Assembly: GCA_024278415.1 (NCBI GenBank)
Contig: JAJRTI010000076.1
Location: 1 to 24,536, forward strand
Origin: Planctomycetota bacterium
Lineage (GTDB): Bacteria > Planctomycetota > Brocadiia > JAJRTI01
Direction: 5' to 3'
Length of the DNA: 24,536 nt
The notes under the pieces are model-generated. The model was not told the origin of the DNA. It did no database searches and was given only the letters and a program-made list of their open reading frames with translations. Numbering within the stretch: position 1 is the first letter of the stretch; the number at the start of each line of letters is the position of its first letter. Both the position numbers and the translations under genes were made by a program. Positions 7,401 through 14,507 of the stretch are shown here, piece after piece.

Positions 7401-10400
7401 AGCGCTCGGAGGCTTCGCCTGTCGTGGCCGCGCCCAAGACGCGCGCGGCCGACGCCATCGAGGGCTTTTCGGGACCCGAGGCCAATGCCTACGTGAAGGT
7501 GTCGTCGCCCACGCATCCAGGGGCGAGCTTCGAGTTCGAGGGCAGCCTCGACGGGTGGCGGAACGTGGGCGGCGCGCAAGGAGCGTTCCTTGAAGTTGAC
7601 ACCACCACCCGCAACAGCGGCAAGAGCAGCCTCAAGGTCACCAACATCGAGACGGGCGGCCAGTTCGCCCTGCGCGTGCCGGTCGAAGGCCTGCGCCTGG
7701 ACAACGCGATCCTCGACTTCTCCTACCGCTTCGGCCCAGACGCGAAGGTCAACTTGTATCTGAAGCTCAACGACCCGTTCGACCGGTGGTATTGGATTAG
7801 CCTCACAGGCCCGATGGTCACGGACGCGCGCATGGTGTATCTGGGCTCGGTCCGCAAGCGCGCAGACGGCCGTTGGCGCCGCGCGACGTTTAACATTGGC
7901 GAAGCACTCAAACGCGTGAACCCCACCGGCGTCGAGTTCCGCGTCAAGGAGATGCGGATCGGCTACCTGCACGAGGGCTACCTGCGCGCTGGCATCGGAG
8001 GCAACCACAAGGGAACGACGTATCACCTCGACGGTTTCCACATCGGGTCGTACGGCCCCGCGAAGGCCAAGCTCCACCTCGCGCTGAGCAACGGCCAGGC
8101 CAAGGGCTTCAGCACACTCGTCAGTCGCTCGCGCGAAGCGACGGCGCCAGCCAAGGTGGCCACGACCAAGGCGTTGGTGTCGGCAGTGCCCACTTCGGCC
8201 AAGACTGGGATGTGGTATGGCCACGTGCGCGCCCGCGACGACAAAGGCCGCTGGACGCCGGCCACGCACTTCCCGTTTTACGTGAGCCCCATGCCGGCCA
8301 AGAGCCGCATCTCGCCGGCCGAGGGTTCGAAATGGGGCGGCGCGCCCATCTACGTCTACCTTCAGCCACGCGCAGGCATTCGGCTTGCGCCGGACACGGT
8401 GCGCGTCACCGCCAACGGCCAGCGTCTCGACACGCACGCCAAGGCCGTCGTTTACTTCGACCACAAGAGCTACGCCGTGATTCGCGCCGCGTACGCGCCC
8501 ATCCAGTTCCGCGACGGCCAGGCCGTCGAGTTCGCGTTCGATGCGTGGACGGAGGCCGGCGAGCACATTGCGGAGCGATGGAGGTACACGTACAGCACCG
8601 CGCTCGACAAGTGGCCGCCCACGAACGTGCGCTTGCTCGATTATCCGCCCGTGCTCGACTTCGAGAAGGGCGACGCCGGCGTGCAGCCGCTGGGCGGCAA
8701 AGGCGGCGCGGAGTTGTCGATCGATCCGCGCAACCGGGCGCCGCGCAACCGGAGCCGGGCGAGCTTGAAAGGCACGAACGTATACATGGGCGGCTCCGCG
8801 GGCGTGCTGCTCTCGCAGCGGTGGCTCTCGCTCGGCCGCAACCCCGTCATCACGTTCGACTACCGCATGCCCAAGACGTACCGCCTTAACCTCCTCCTCG
8901 ATCCCGGCGGGCAGCAGGGCGCGATCCAACTGACCGACCCGGAGAAGCGAAGCTACAGATACCCCATGTCCAAACTGGGGGCAATCGAAGATGCGGCGGC
9001 CGACGACACCTGGCGCCACGCGGAGGTCAACGTCGCCGAACTCGTGCGCAGCCGGCCGGTGTCCCCCGCCATGTTCGATGTCAGCCAGATCGCGTTCGGC
9101 GACACCGGGTATCAAGGCGTTGGGCCGAACATGGAGTTCCACCTCGACAACTTCGCGGTCGTGCCCACCGTGAGCTTCCGCGCCGGTGTGCGGCTTCGCT
9201 GGGCCGCGCAAGACCCCAGCGGGATCGACCACTACACGGTCGGCTGGTCCACGAACGCGCGGTCGCCAGGCCACAGGATCACCATTCCCGGCGACGTGAC
9301 TGAGAAGACTTTCACCGAGAGCGGCCTCCAGAAACACTTCCGCGTGAAACCTGAAGGCGACCTGTATTTCCACCTATCCGCGGTGGACACCCGCGGCCGG
9401 TCGAGCGCTTGGTCGAGCTACCGGTTCATTGTGGACAGCACCGCGCCGCGATGGGGCGAGCCCACGCCGGCGCCGGGCACGAGGTCCGCCGCCACCAAGG
9501 TCACCATCCCGTTCGAGGAGACCGGCTCCGGCATCGACGTGTCGTCGCTCGAGTTCGAGTTGAACGGCCGGCGTTTCAAACCGGGCTACGAATCGGTCAC
9601 GGTCGATCTCAAGAAGGGCGCACTCACTTGGGATTGGTCGAAGGCCCGGCCCCGCGTCTCCGTGCCCCATGGAGCGGAAGTGCGGTGCGCGGCTAACGGC
9701 GTGCGCGACTTCGCCGGCAATTTGAGCCCGCGCATCGAGTGGGCATGGACCATGGACTACAGCCAGGATACGGCGCGGCCGGCCGCGCCTGGCGTTGTGA
9801 GCAAGAGCCGCCGCGTGCTGACGCGTGACACCTTCGAGGACGGGCTTGGCGAGTGGATGTTCATGTCGCCGCTCTACTACTACAACGACGTGGCCCGCGT
9901 GCAGATCAGCACCAACCCCTCGAACCACTGCGTCCAGATCCGGAACCGCTACCGCCGCAACAACTTCGGCGTGTATGCGCGCACCACGCCCTTCCGCGCA
10001 GACGAGTACCCGATCATCTCGTTCGACTACGACTTCCTCAAAGGCGTGATGGTGGACATGATGGTGCAAGTGAACGGCGAGATGTGCGTCATCAAGCTCA
10101 CCGCGCCGAAAGAGCAACACAGGGTGATCGGCCGCGTCGATGGTTTCGCCGCGGACTCGCGCTGGCGCCGCGCAGTCATCGACCTGCGTCCCATGCTGCG
10201 CAAGGCGTTTCCCAAGCAGAAGACGTGGACCATTGAGACGATTGGTTTCGGCGACTTCGGCGAGAATGCGAACTCGCGCAGGGCCTACTACCGAATCGAC
10301 AACTTCATGATTGCGGCCCCGGGCGCGGCCGCCGCGGAGTTTGCATGGGACGCGAGCGACCTGACCGGCATCCAAGGCTATCGTGTCGCGCTCGACCAGG

Positions 10401-10561
10401 CGGTCGACACAACGCCCACGGCCGCGTCCAGCGCCAAGCGCCTTGCCAAGACACTCACGCCCGGGGTGTGGTATCTCCACGTGCAAGCCCAAGACGGGGC
10501 CGGCAATTGGGGTGGCGTGACTCATTACCCGTACGTCGTTCCCGGGCCGAAGGGCCGGTAA
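4484..10561 (+). CDS. Giant secreted multidomain protein with jelly-roll and galactose-binding-like modules
   Basis: A 2025-residue exported protein. Residues 1-26 form a Sec signal peptide. Residues about 40-970 are a series of beta-sandwich modules of the LamG/concanavalin type, recognised by recurring phrases such as NYYALAIEPK, GLIFNHQGPNDYFLFEW, DSLLFDL and GGRIGLWV. The first is broken by an Ala/Pro/Lys-rich stretch at about 63-89. Three galactose-binding-like modules follow at about 1015-1193, 1389-1561 and 1784-1946, each with an acidic-plus-aromatic opening and a closing HLDGF, HLDNF or RIDNF. Ig/FN3-like segments between and after them carry a W/YFHVxAxDxxG signature near 1243, 1628 and 1996. 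There is no visible catalytic domain, transmembrane anchor or sorting signal. The likely role is carbohydrate or surface binding. The next gene follows after 19 bases. The gene at 17439 is a paralogue. Family names are my reading of folds, not a search result. Confidence 0.85.
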   Translation: MSRQPLHIIALAALAAALLHQGEGLCAPSKTVTIGSAKYSVLPVKLAARYDLTLTVTPLAKTVAPAAKPAAKAKGKAQPKPPAKPATAVLPVRLIFAAVDARNYYALAIEPKAVTLAKVVAGKATTLARTAAAAAFAKPYALRIKRRRDLLTVVLNGRIVAECMDDSFAKGGAAIEMADRAPTLAGLRAQKVADIHETDDFMVAVDPDKAKATVTTHTAVIPSIDVNEVSGWDKVSGDWRLFSVLDEVRQVDDALLQERIATTDRKPDAARSANPFCLAGKAANGEGIVLSGYVFWDDYEYAASVNSHGSKFGLIFNHQGPNDYFLFEWSAFSERGLPRAVQLVRVSPKGRQVLATRYAPSVLDQWYRMKVRTYGRRIQCFLDDSLLFDLERDDAIGGRIGLWVRGAEPTDFDDVAVESTPLRRFDRATVLRRYARYDRKQWQDQADKATGTAAVRSLAPSPAPVVLGVPGWKQYRLAATVQARDAQAAAGLAIGPLAFQWDAKGLRLTWTNKGKTQTLASAPAAASLRAPRRVVLDTISPTHARVYIDGVLELRGRLPAPASGLAKLLASGAAGVSFSNIEVDFERQADMERPVSNMIFTEDPYMLHWSSPQGAWVPVGGNSKFWHKGDFFGSFAITFPAYQDAELLFCTDRTKPADDTSAAFEPNTGYALQCDMLLRKVSLSERGRKVKSASLPDGFAVRGPIRVVKDGQYVWVEAGGQEILEYRSTAAPKGRRVALKPGYTVDADYFQGVAVERDHVRDDYFDRAPVDWRKVGQWRIINRFACDPRWSHMTAWSENDLAILWTKAAYEGDFTLEFYAGNKMWPMRQWEGAQYYPRVGDINATICADGQDLDSGYTVTLAEWDNTWSEMNTRLRRGAAIVATSDRELIPRNREFYPSNRIIPVPWIRKGRGIHGAWYYIKIRKIGNRIEYYFDNVLVLSYTDPKPLTGRHIAIWTQDNYVAFARAKISYAKRSEASPVVAAPKTRAADAIEGFSGPEANAYVKVSSPTHPGASFEFEGSLDGWRNVGGAQGAFLEVDTTTRNSGKSSLKVTNIETGGQFALRVPVEGLRLDNAILDFSYRFGPDAKVNLYLKLNDPFDRWYWISLTGPMVTDARMVYLGSVRKRADGRWRRATFNIGEALKRVNPTGVEFRVKEMRIGYLHEGYLRAGIGGNHKGTTYHLDGFHIGSYGPAKAKLHLALSNGQAKGFSTLVSRSREATAPAKVATTKALVSAVPTSAKTGMWYGHVRARDDKGRWTPATHFPFYVSPMPAKSRISPAEGSKWGGAPIYVYLQPRAGIRLAPDTVRVTANGQRLDTHAKAVVYFDHKSYAVIRAAYAPIQFRDGQAVEFAFDAWTEAGEHIAERWRYTYSTALDKWPPTNVRLLDYPPVLDFEKGDAGVQPLGGKGGAELSIDPRNRAPRNRSRASLKGTNVYMGGSAGVLLSQRWLSLGRNPVITFDYRMPKTYRLNLLLDPGGQQGAIQLTDPEKRSYRYPMSKLGAIEDAAADDTWRHAEVNVAELVRSRPVSPAMFDVSQIAFGDTGYQGVGPNMEFHLDNFAVVPTVSFRAGVRLRWAAQDPSGIDHYTVGWSTNARSPGHRITIPGDVTEKTFTESGLQKHFRVKPEGDLYFHLSAVDTRGRSSAWSSYRFIVDSTAPRWGEPTPAPGTRSAATKVTIPFEETGSGIDVSSLEFELNGRRFKPGYESVTVDLKKGALTWDWSKARPRVSVPHGAEVRCAANGVRDFAGNLSPRIEWAWTMDYSQDTARPAAPGVVSKSRRVLTRDTFEDGLGEWMFMSPLYYYNDVARVQISTNPSNHCVQIRNRYRRNNFGVYARTTPFRADEYPIISFDYDFLKGVMVDMMVQVNGEMCVIKLTAPKEQHRVIGRVDGFAADSRWRRAVIDLRPMLRKAFPKQKTWTIETIGFGDFGENANSRRAYYRIDNFMIAAPGAAAAEFAWDASDLTGIQGYRVALDQAVDTTPTAASSAKRLAKTLTPGVWYLHVQAQDGAGNWGGVTHYPYVVPGPKGR

Positions 10562-10580
10562 ACGGACAGTGGAGAACTCG

Positions 10581-11951
10581 ATGAAGCGCAATGGAAGCCC
10601 GGTGCCCAGTTCTGCTCCCCACTCGTTCGGTGGCGTTGGCGGTCTTGCCGTCGCGATGCTGGTTGCATCCGCCGGCCTCGCCCACGCAGCCGCGCGGCCT
10701 TCGGTCTCAGGCCGGCTGCTCGCTCCCGGCGGCCGCAACACGTACTACGTGAGCCAAAGGATCCAGCATGGGCGCATCTACTTGCGCGTCCGTTGGCCGG
10801 GCGAGGACTTGGCGACACTGCTCGTGAGGGGCAGCATCCCATACGCCAACACGGAAGTGCGCATCGATGGCCGGCGTATCCAGGTCAAGGCGGAGAACGT
10901 CATTAAGTTCAACCTCGGCGAACTGCCGTACGGCGAGTACACCGCGCGCATGGCCGTGGTTCAGCGGGAGACGAACCGGTTTGCGGGACAGATCGCCACG
11001 CGATTCCGCAAGCTCCCTTACCAAGCCAACGAAGTCTGCCTGTCGCCGGATGGGTGGGTGCTCGCGGATCGCGAACCAGGGCTGCCGCTTGTCGCCAAGC
11101 TGGCGACGATGCCGAAGAGCCTGGCGCCGGTGGCTGCCGCGGGATTTGACGTGGCCGCGCTGCCAACGGACTTGCCGCCCGCGGGCATGTGGCAGTCTGG
11201 CGTGAGGCTGCTGCTGTCCCAGGGGGCCGATTCGGGCAAAGCCATCGCCCAAGCCAACCGCGAAGCGTCCACCTTCGGCTGGCTGGCCGCCAAACCTGCA
11301 ACAAAGCCTGAGTTCCTGCGCTTCGTCGAGCAGCGCGCCTACCATCCGCTCGTGACCCGTGTGCTGGCATCGGGCATCAACCGGCAGTTCTTCTCCGACA
11401 TCATCTCCATCGCGGCCGACGCGCCGGGCAAGGGCAAGCCGTTCGCTCTCAACCGCTGGGCCGACGCCATAGCGGCCATGGCGAAGCGCCAGCGGTGCGC
11501 TTGGGCGGAAATCCCGGCCGGGCTGAGTGCGCCGGCCATGCGCATGGCCGCGTACCTCGCACTGACGAGCCGCGCGAAGGCTCTGGTGATGCCGGCTCCA
11601 GCCGCGCTCGACAAGGCCAAAGACTGGCGCGCCTTCACGGAACTCGTGGGCGAACTCTCCAAGACGCGAGAGGTCTTCCTCCAAGGCACACTGCCGGCCG
11701 CGCTGGGCGTGAAGCCGGCAGGCCAGGTCCGAGCCGCGAGCGTTGTGCATCGCGGCCGCACGTTCCTATTCATCTGCAATCCCACCACCCAGGCGCAGAA
11801 GGCGGCCGTAACCGTTGCCAGCCTGGAGCCCGGCCGCACGCTATGGACCCTCGGCGGCAAGCGCACAGTCTCGCTGGACGCCAACCGCGGGTTGGCCGAG
11901 ACGCTCGACCCGATGTCAGCCCATGTGTATACCACGCGGCCGGGTGGGTGA
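10581..11951 (+). CDS. Secreted protein, possibly a degenerate glycosidase-like fold
   Basis: A 456-residue protein. The ATG at 10581 is preferred over the GTG at 10569 because GGAG (10571-10574) lies six bases before it and the signal peptide then runs from residue 1 to AHA at about 34-36. The N-terminal part (about 40-160) looks beta-rich. The middle (about 235-375) alternates helices and strands and contains RMAAYLALTSRAKALVM near 321, a pattern typical of late strands of TIM-barrel glycosidases. The C-terminus (from about 389, VHRGRTFLFICNPT) resembles the beta domain that ends many glycosidases. I find no convincing pair of catalytic acids, so it may be a non-catalytic relative or something else. 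It follows the giant gene by 19 bases and is almost certainly cotranscribed with it. Confidence 0.75.
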   Translation: MKRNGSPVPSSAPHSFGGVGGLAVAMLVASAGLAHAAARPSVSGRLLAPGGRNTYYVSQRIQHGRIYLRVRWPGEDLATLLVRGSIPYANTEVRIDGRRIQVKAENVIKFNLGELPYGEYTARMAVVQRETNRFAGQIATRFRKLPYQANEVCLSPDGWVLADREPGLPLVAKLATMPKSLAPVAAAGFDVAALPTDLPPAGMWQSGVRLLLSQGADSGKAIAQANREASTFGWLAAKPATKPEFLRFVEQRAYHPLVTRVLASGINRQFFSDIISIAADAPGKGKPFALNRWADAIAAMAKRQRCAWAEIPAGLSAPAMRMAAYLALTSRAKALVMPAPAALDKAKDWRAFTELVGELSKTREVFLQGTLPAALGVKPAGQVRAASVVHRGRTFLFICNPTTQAQKAAVTVASLEPGRTLWTLGGKRTVSLDANRGLAETLDPMSAHVYTTRPGG

Positions 11952-11956
11952 GGCTG

Positions 11957-12035
11957 AATGGTTAGCAGAATGGTTAATGGTTAATGGTCCAGAGGCCTTC
12001 CCGCATCAACCATTAACCATCAACCATCAACCATC
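11957..12035. repeat. Opposed heptanucleotide repeats
   Basis: Units of AATGGTT occur at 11957, 11969, 11976 and (ending GTC) 11983. The reverse-complement series AACCATT/AACCATC fills 12008-12035 as four perfect tandem units. The two blocks can pair into an AT-rich hairpin between the glycosidase-like gene and the first PHP gene. Two and a half more AACCATC units occur at 14481-14497. Confidence 0.7.
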
Positions 12036-12094
12036 TCCCTCTTCCCGCATGCTGGTGCATGCGGCTACGCTCTCTCTCTTATCGAGACTTCTAC

Positions 12095-12988
12095 ATGCAC
12101 CTCGTCAACCCCTTCGAGACCGAAGGCCAGTGGTTCAAGGCTAACTTCCACACGCACACCACCACGTCTGATGGCGAAGTGGCCGCGGCCGAGCGAGTGG
12201 AGCAATACCGCGGCCAAGGCTACCACGTGCTCGCGATCACCGACCACCGCGCGACGAACGACGTGGCTGCGCTGTCGAGCGACGACTTCCTCGTCATCAG
12301 CGGCATCGAGGCACACCCCGCGTGCGACGGCCACCCGGACCCCTACCACTTCGTCGGGCTCAACGTGCCGCAGGGCTTCGAAGCCCCAGACGAGACTGCC
12401 GCCAACGACATGATCAAGAAGATCAAGGACGCCGGCGGCGAGACGATCGTGGCGCATCCATATTGGTGCGGCCACACGCTCGAGCATCTGCTGCCGCTGG
12501 AGGGCCACGTCGGCATCGAGGTGTACAACGCCACGTGCAGCCGCATCGGCAAGGCGTTCAGCTCCGTGCATTGGGACAACCTTCTCGACGCGGGCGTGGT
12601 CCTGCCAGCGTCCGCGTGCGACGACACGCACAAGGGCCGGGACATCTTCATGGGCTGGACCATGATCAAAGCGCGGGAGTTGACGGCCGACGCGGTGCTC
12701 GAAGCCCTCCGCACCGGATGCTCCTACGCGTCGTGCGGCCCTGAGATCTACGACTGGCGCCTGGTCGATGGCAAGGCAATGCTCAAGTGCTCGCCAGCCA
12801 AGGAAGTGCATTTCCTCTGTGCGCGGTCGAGCGGAACCGCGCTGTACCAAGACGGCGGCGAGCCGATCACCGAGGCGGAGTTCACCCCCAACGCATCGCG
12901 GAAGTACGTGCGCGCAGAGGTTGTGGACGCGGCGGGCAACCACGCGTGGACGCAACCGATTCTCTTGGCGCAGGACGACGGCGCATGA
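12095..12988 (+). CDS. PHP-domain phosphoesterase 1
   Basis: A 297-residue cytoplasmic metal-dependent hydrolase of the PHP superfamily. The metal-binding set is complete: HTH at 19-21, DH at 50-51, E72 in GIEAHP, H121 in AHPYW, and D177/H179 in DDTH. PHP proteins hydrolyse phosphate esters, but the substrate is not readable here. After residue about 220 a short beta-rich tail follows (KEVHFLCARSSGTALY, then YVRAEVVDAAG), as in PHP proteins carrying an extra C-terminal domain. The ATG at 12095 is preferred because the domain begins shortly after it; an ATG at 12059 would add twelve residues. The ribosome-binding site is weak. Its stop overlaps the next start as ATGA, indicating translational coupling with PHP protein 2. 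Confidence 0.85.
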   Translation: MHLVNPFETEGQWFKANFHTHTTTSDGEVAAAERVEQYRGQGYHVLAITDHRATNDVAALSSDDFLVISGIEAHPACDGHPDPYHFVGLNVPQGFEAPDETAANDMIKKIKDAGGETIVAHPYWCGHTLEHLLPLEGHVGIEVYNATCSRIGKAFSSVHWDNLLDAGVVLPASACDDTHKGRDIFMGWTMIKARELTADAVLEALRTGCSYASCGPEIYDWRLVDGKAMLKCSPAKEVHFLCARSSGTALYQDGGEPITEAEFTPNASRKYVRAEVVDAAGNHAWTQPILLAQDDGA

Positions 12989-13866
12989 ACGCGGCTTCCT
13001 CGTACGACCTGCATCTCCACACCTATTGGAGCTACGACGCGTGCGCGGCGCCTGAGACCTATTTCCGCGCCGCGGCCGAGCGCGAGATGCGCTGCATCGC
13101 GATCACCGAGCACCACGTGCTCGACTCGCAGCCGGAGTTGGAGGCGGTCGCCCAACGATACCCCACTGTGCGCTGGCTGCGCGCCGGCGAGTTCACGGTG
13201 AACACCTCGCTGGGTTCGGTCGACTTGCTCTGCTTCGGCCTGCCCAAGGAAGTTCCGCCGAGCCTGCAACGCGTTCTCGACCACTACCACGAGTGGCAGC
13301 GCGAATACGGCGCCGCGCTCTGCAAAGGCATGCACGCGCTGGGGTTCAACTACACGGACGACGACCGCCGCGCGCTTCTGCGCGACTACCGGCCGGCGAA
13401 GACGATTCGCGTGCAGGGCTACACGCATGTGCGCAACGGCGTGCAGCGCGCGTACTTCGTGCGCCGGGGATTCGTGGCCGCGGCAAGCGAGTGCGCGGCG
13501 CTGGTGAGCCGGATCAAGCAAGAGTCAGGGCTGCCCCCGTACCCAGAAGCGAGTAGGGTCGTGCCCGTGCTGAAGGATCTGGGCGTGCTGCTCGCGCAGG
13601 CCCACCCCCACGACCGCTCCCCGAGCGCGGGCCGCGAACACCTGGACACGATCCGAGATGAGTGCCAACTCGACGGCCTCGAATGCGCGCACAGGCGCAT
13701 CCCGCCCGATCTGTCCGCCCTCTTTCGGGCGTACTGTGTCGAACACGGCCTCTTCTCCACCGGCGGCTCCGACTGCCACCTCGACCACGAGATCAACACG
13801 CACTTCGCTCGCCATGGCGGCGAGGAAGCGTGGCTGGATGAGTTGCTGGCGAGGCTGAATCCTTGA
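12985..13866 (+). CDS. PHP-domain phosphoesterase 2
   Basis: A 293-residue protein starting at the ATG that overlaps the TGA of the previous gene by four bases. The PHP metal motifs are HLH at 10-12, EHH at 42-44 (Glu where Asp is usual), E69 in GEF, AHPHD at 206-210 and SDCH with D263 and H265. The region at about 93-190 is a predominantly helical insert with many Arg, Tyr and His, before the RVVPVLKDLGVLLAQAHP strand that returns to the barrel. It resembles PHP proteins related to the polymerase/histidinol-phosphatase group, but the substrate is unknown. It is only distantly similar to its neighbour, so this is a pair of different PHP enzymes rather than a recent duplication. Confidence 0.85.
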   Translation: MNAASSYDLHLHTYWSYDACAAPETYFRAAAEREMRCIAITEHHVLDSQPELEAVAQRYPTVRWLRAGEFTVNTSLGSVDLLCFGLPKEVPPSLQRVLDHYHEWQREYGAALCKGMHALGFNYTDDDRRALLRDYRPAKTIRVQGYTHVRNGVQRAYFVRRGFVAAASECAALVSRIKQESGLPPYPEASRVVPVLKDLGVLLAQAHPHDRSPSAGREHLDTIRDECQLDGLECAHRRIPPDLSALFRAYCVEHGLFSTGGSDCHLDHEINTHFARHGGEEAWLDELLARLNP

Positions 13867-13911
13867 CAGAGCGCAGCTTGTGTCGTACGCTATACCGTAC
13901 GCTAAAGGAGG
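13863..13911 (+). promoter_or_regulatory. yefM-yoeB promoter, twin-palindrome operator and RBS
   Basis: A perfect -35 TTGACA (13863-13868), 17 bases, and -10 TACGCT (13886-13891) precede the operon. Two identical CGTACG palindromes sit at 13884-13889 and 13896-13901, 12 bp centre to centre, the first covering the -10. E. coli yefM-yoeB is known to be autorepressed through paired palindromes with TGTACA cores at the same spacing. AAAGGAGG (13904-13911) is a strong ribosome-binding site six bases before the ATG. Confidence 0.75.
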
Positions 13912-13917
13912 TTTCGC

Positions 13918-14160
13918 ATGACGCACATCACCGCATCTGAAGCTCGCAAGACGCTCTACCGTTTGCTCGACGAACTGGCCGAATCGCACGAGCCAGTGCA
14001 GATCACGGGGAAGCGTAACGCGGCTGTGCTCATCTCAGATGAGGACTGGCGGGCGATCCAAGAGACGCTGTACCTCACGTCAATCCCTGGGATGCGGGAG
14101 TCCATCGCCAAGGGCCTTAAGACACCGGTGAGCAAGTGCCACGCGGAGTTGGACTGGTGA
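13918..14160 (+). CDS. yefM: YefM/Phd-family antitoxin
   Basis: An 80-residue antitoxin. The N-terminus MTHITASEARKTLYRLLDEL is the Phd/YefM DNA-binding fold, followed by PVQITGKRNAAVLISDEDW, the family's dimerisation signature, and a Leu-rich then polar tail (about 50-80) that would wrap the toxin. It neutralises the YoeB toxin and, with it, represses the operon through the operator just upstream. Length and motif order are normal for the family. The strong Shine-Dalgarno sequence fixes the start. The stop codon overlaps the toxin start as GTGA, ensuring coupled translation, as is usual for this pair. It starts 52 bases after PHP gene 2 but has its own promoter, so it is an independent unit. 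Confidence 0.93.
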   Translation: MTHITASEARKTLYRLLDELAESHEPVQITGKRNAAVLISDEDWRAIQETLYLTSIPGMRESIAKGLKTPVSKCHAELDW

Positions 14161-14420
14161 GCTGGCGGCTCGTCTTCACCAGCCAAGCCCGAAAGGATGC
14201 CAAGAAACTTGCATCGTCCGGCCTAAAGGATCGGGCAGTGCGCCTTCTGGAAACTCTGCGCAACGATCCGTATCAGTCGCCCCCTGCCTACGAGAAGCTT
14301 GTTGGGGACCTCAGGGGCGCATGCTCGCGACGCATCAACATCCAGCATCGCCTCGTCTACGAGATACTGGACGATGTCAAGACGGTCAAAGTGATCCGAA
14401 TGTGGGCGCACTACAAGTAG
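14157..14420 (+). CDS. yoeB: YoeB/Txe-family mRNA endonuclease toxin
   Basis: An 87-residue ribosome-dependent RNase of the YoeB/Txe family. The start is the GTG at 14157, overlapping the antitoxin stop by four bases; it gives MSWRLVFTSQARKD, the normal N-terminus. The residues expected for YoeB catalysis are present: Glu in YEKLVGDLRG, Arg in the SRRI...HRLVYEI segment, and the terminal His-Tyr in WAHYK. The YoeB hallmark HRLVY is intact, so the toxin looks functional. It ends with TAG after Lys, as short as the family usually is. Toxin and antitoxin are compact, with no sign of decay. Confidence 0.93.
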   Translation: MSWRLVFTSQARKDAKKLASSGLKDRAVRLLETLRNDPYQSPPAYEKLVGDLRGACSRRINIQHRLVYEILDDVKTVKVIRMWAHYK

Positions 14421-14433
14421 GGCTGCCGCGGGA

Positions 14434-14456
14434 AGGGCGCAATCCGATAGCGCCCT
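14434..14456. terminator. Hairpin between convergent toxin and kinase genes
   Basis: AGGGCGC (14434-14440) pairs with GCGCCCT (14450-14456) over a nine-base loop. It lies just after the toxin stop and before the kinase end, a natural place for a terminator, but no T-run follows on either strand. Confidence 0.3.
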
Positions 14457-14480
14457 CAGCCGACGTGCATACCACGCCCC

Positions 14481-14497
14481 CATCAACCATCAACCAT
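14481..14497. repeat. AACCATC heptad repeat fragment
   Basis: CATCAACCATCAACCAT: two and a half units of the same heptad as at 12008-12035. Confidence 0.5.
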
Positions 14498-14507
14498 GCC
14501 CCCCCTC

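Noticed and set aside
6383..9373. 996-residue minus-strand open frame inside the giant gene
   Set aside because: Antisense of a real coding frame in GC-rich DNA; composition is His/Arg/Asp/Val repeats without structure.
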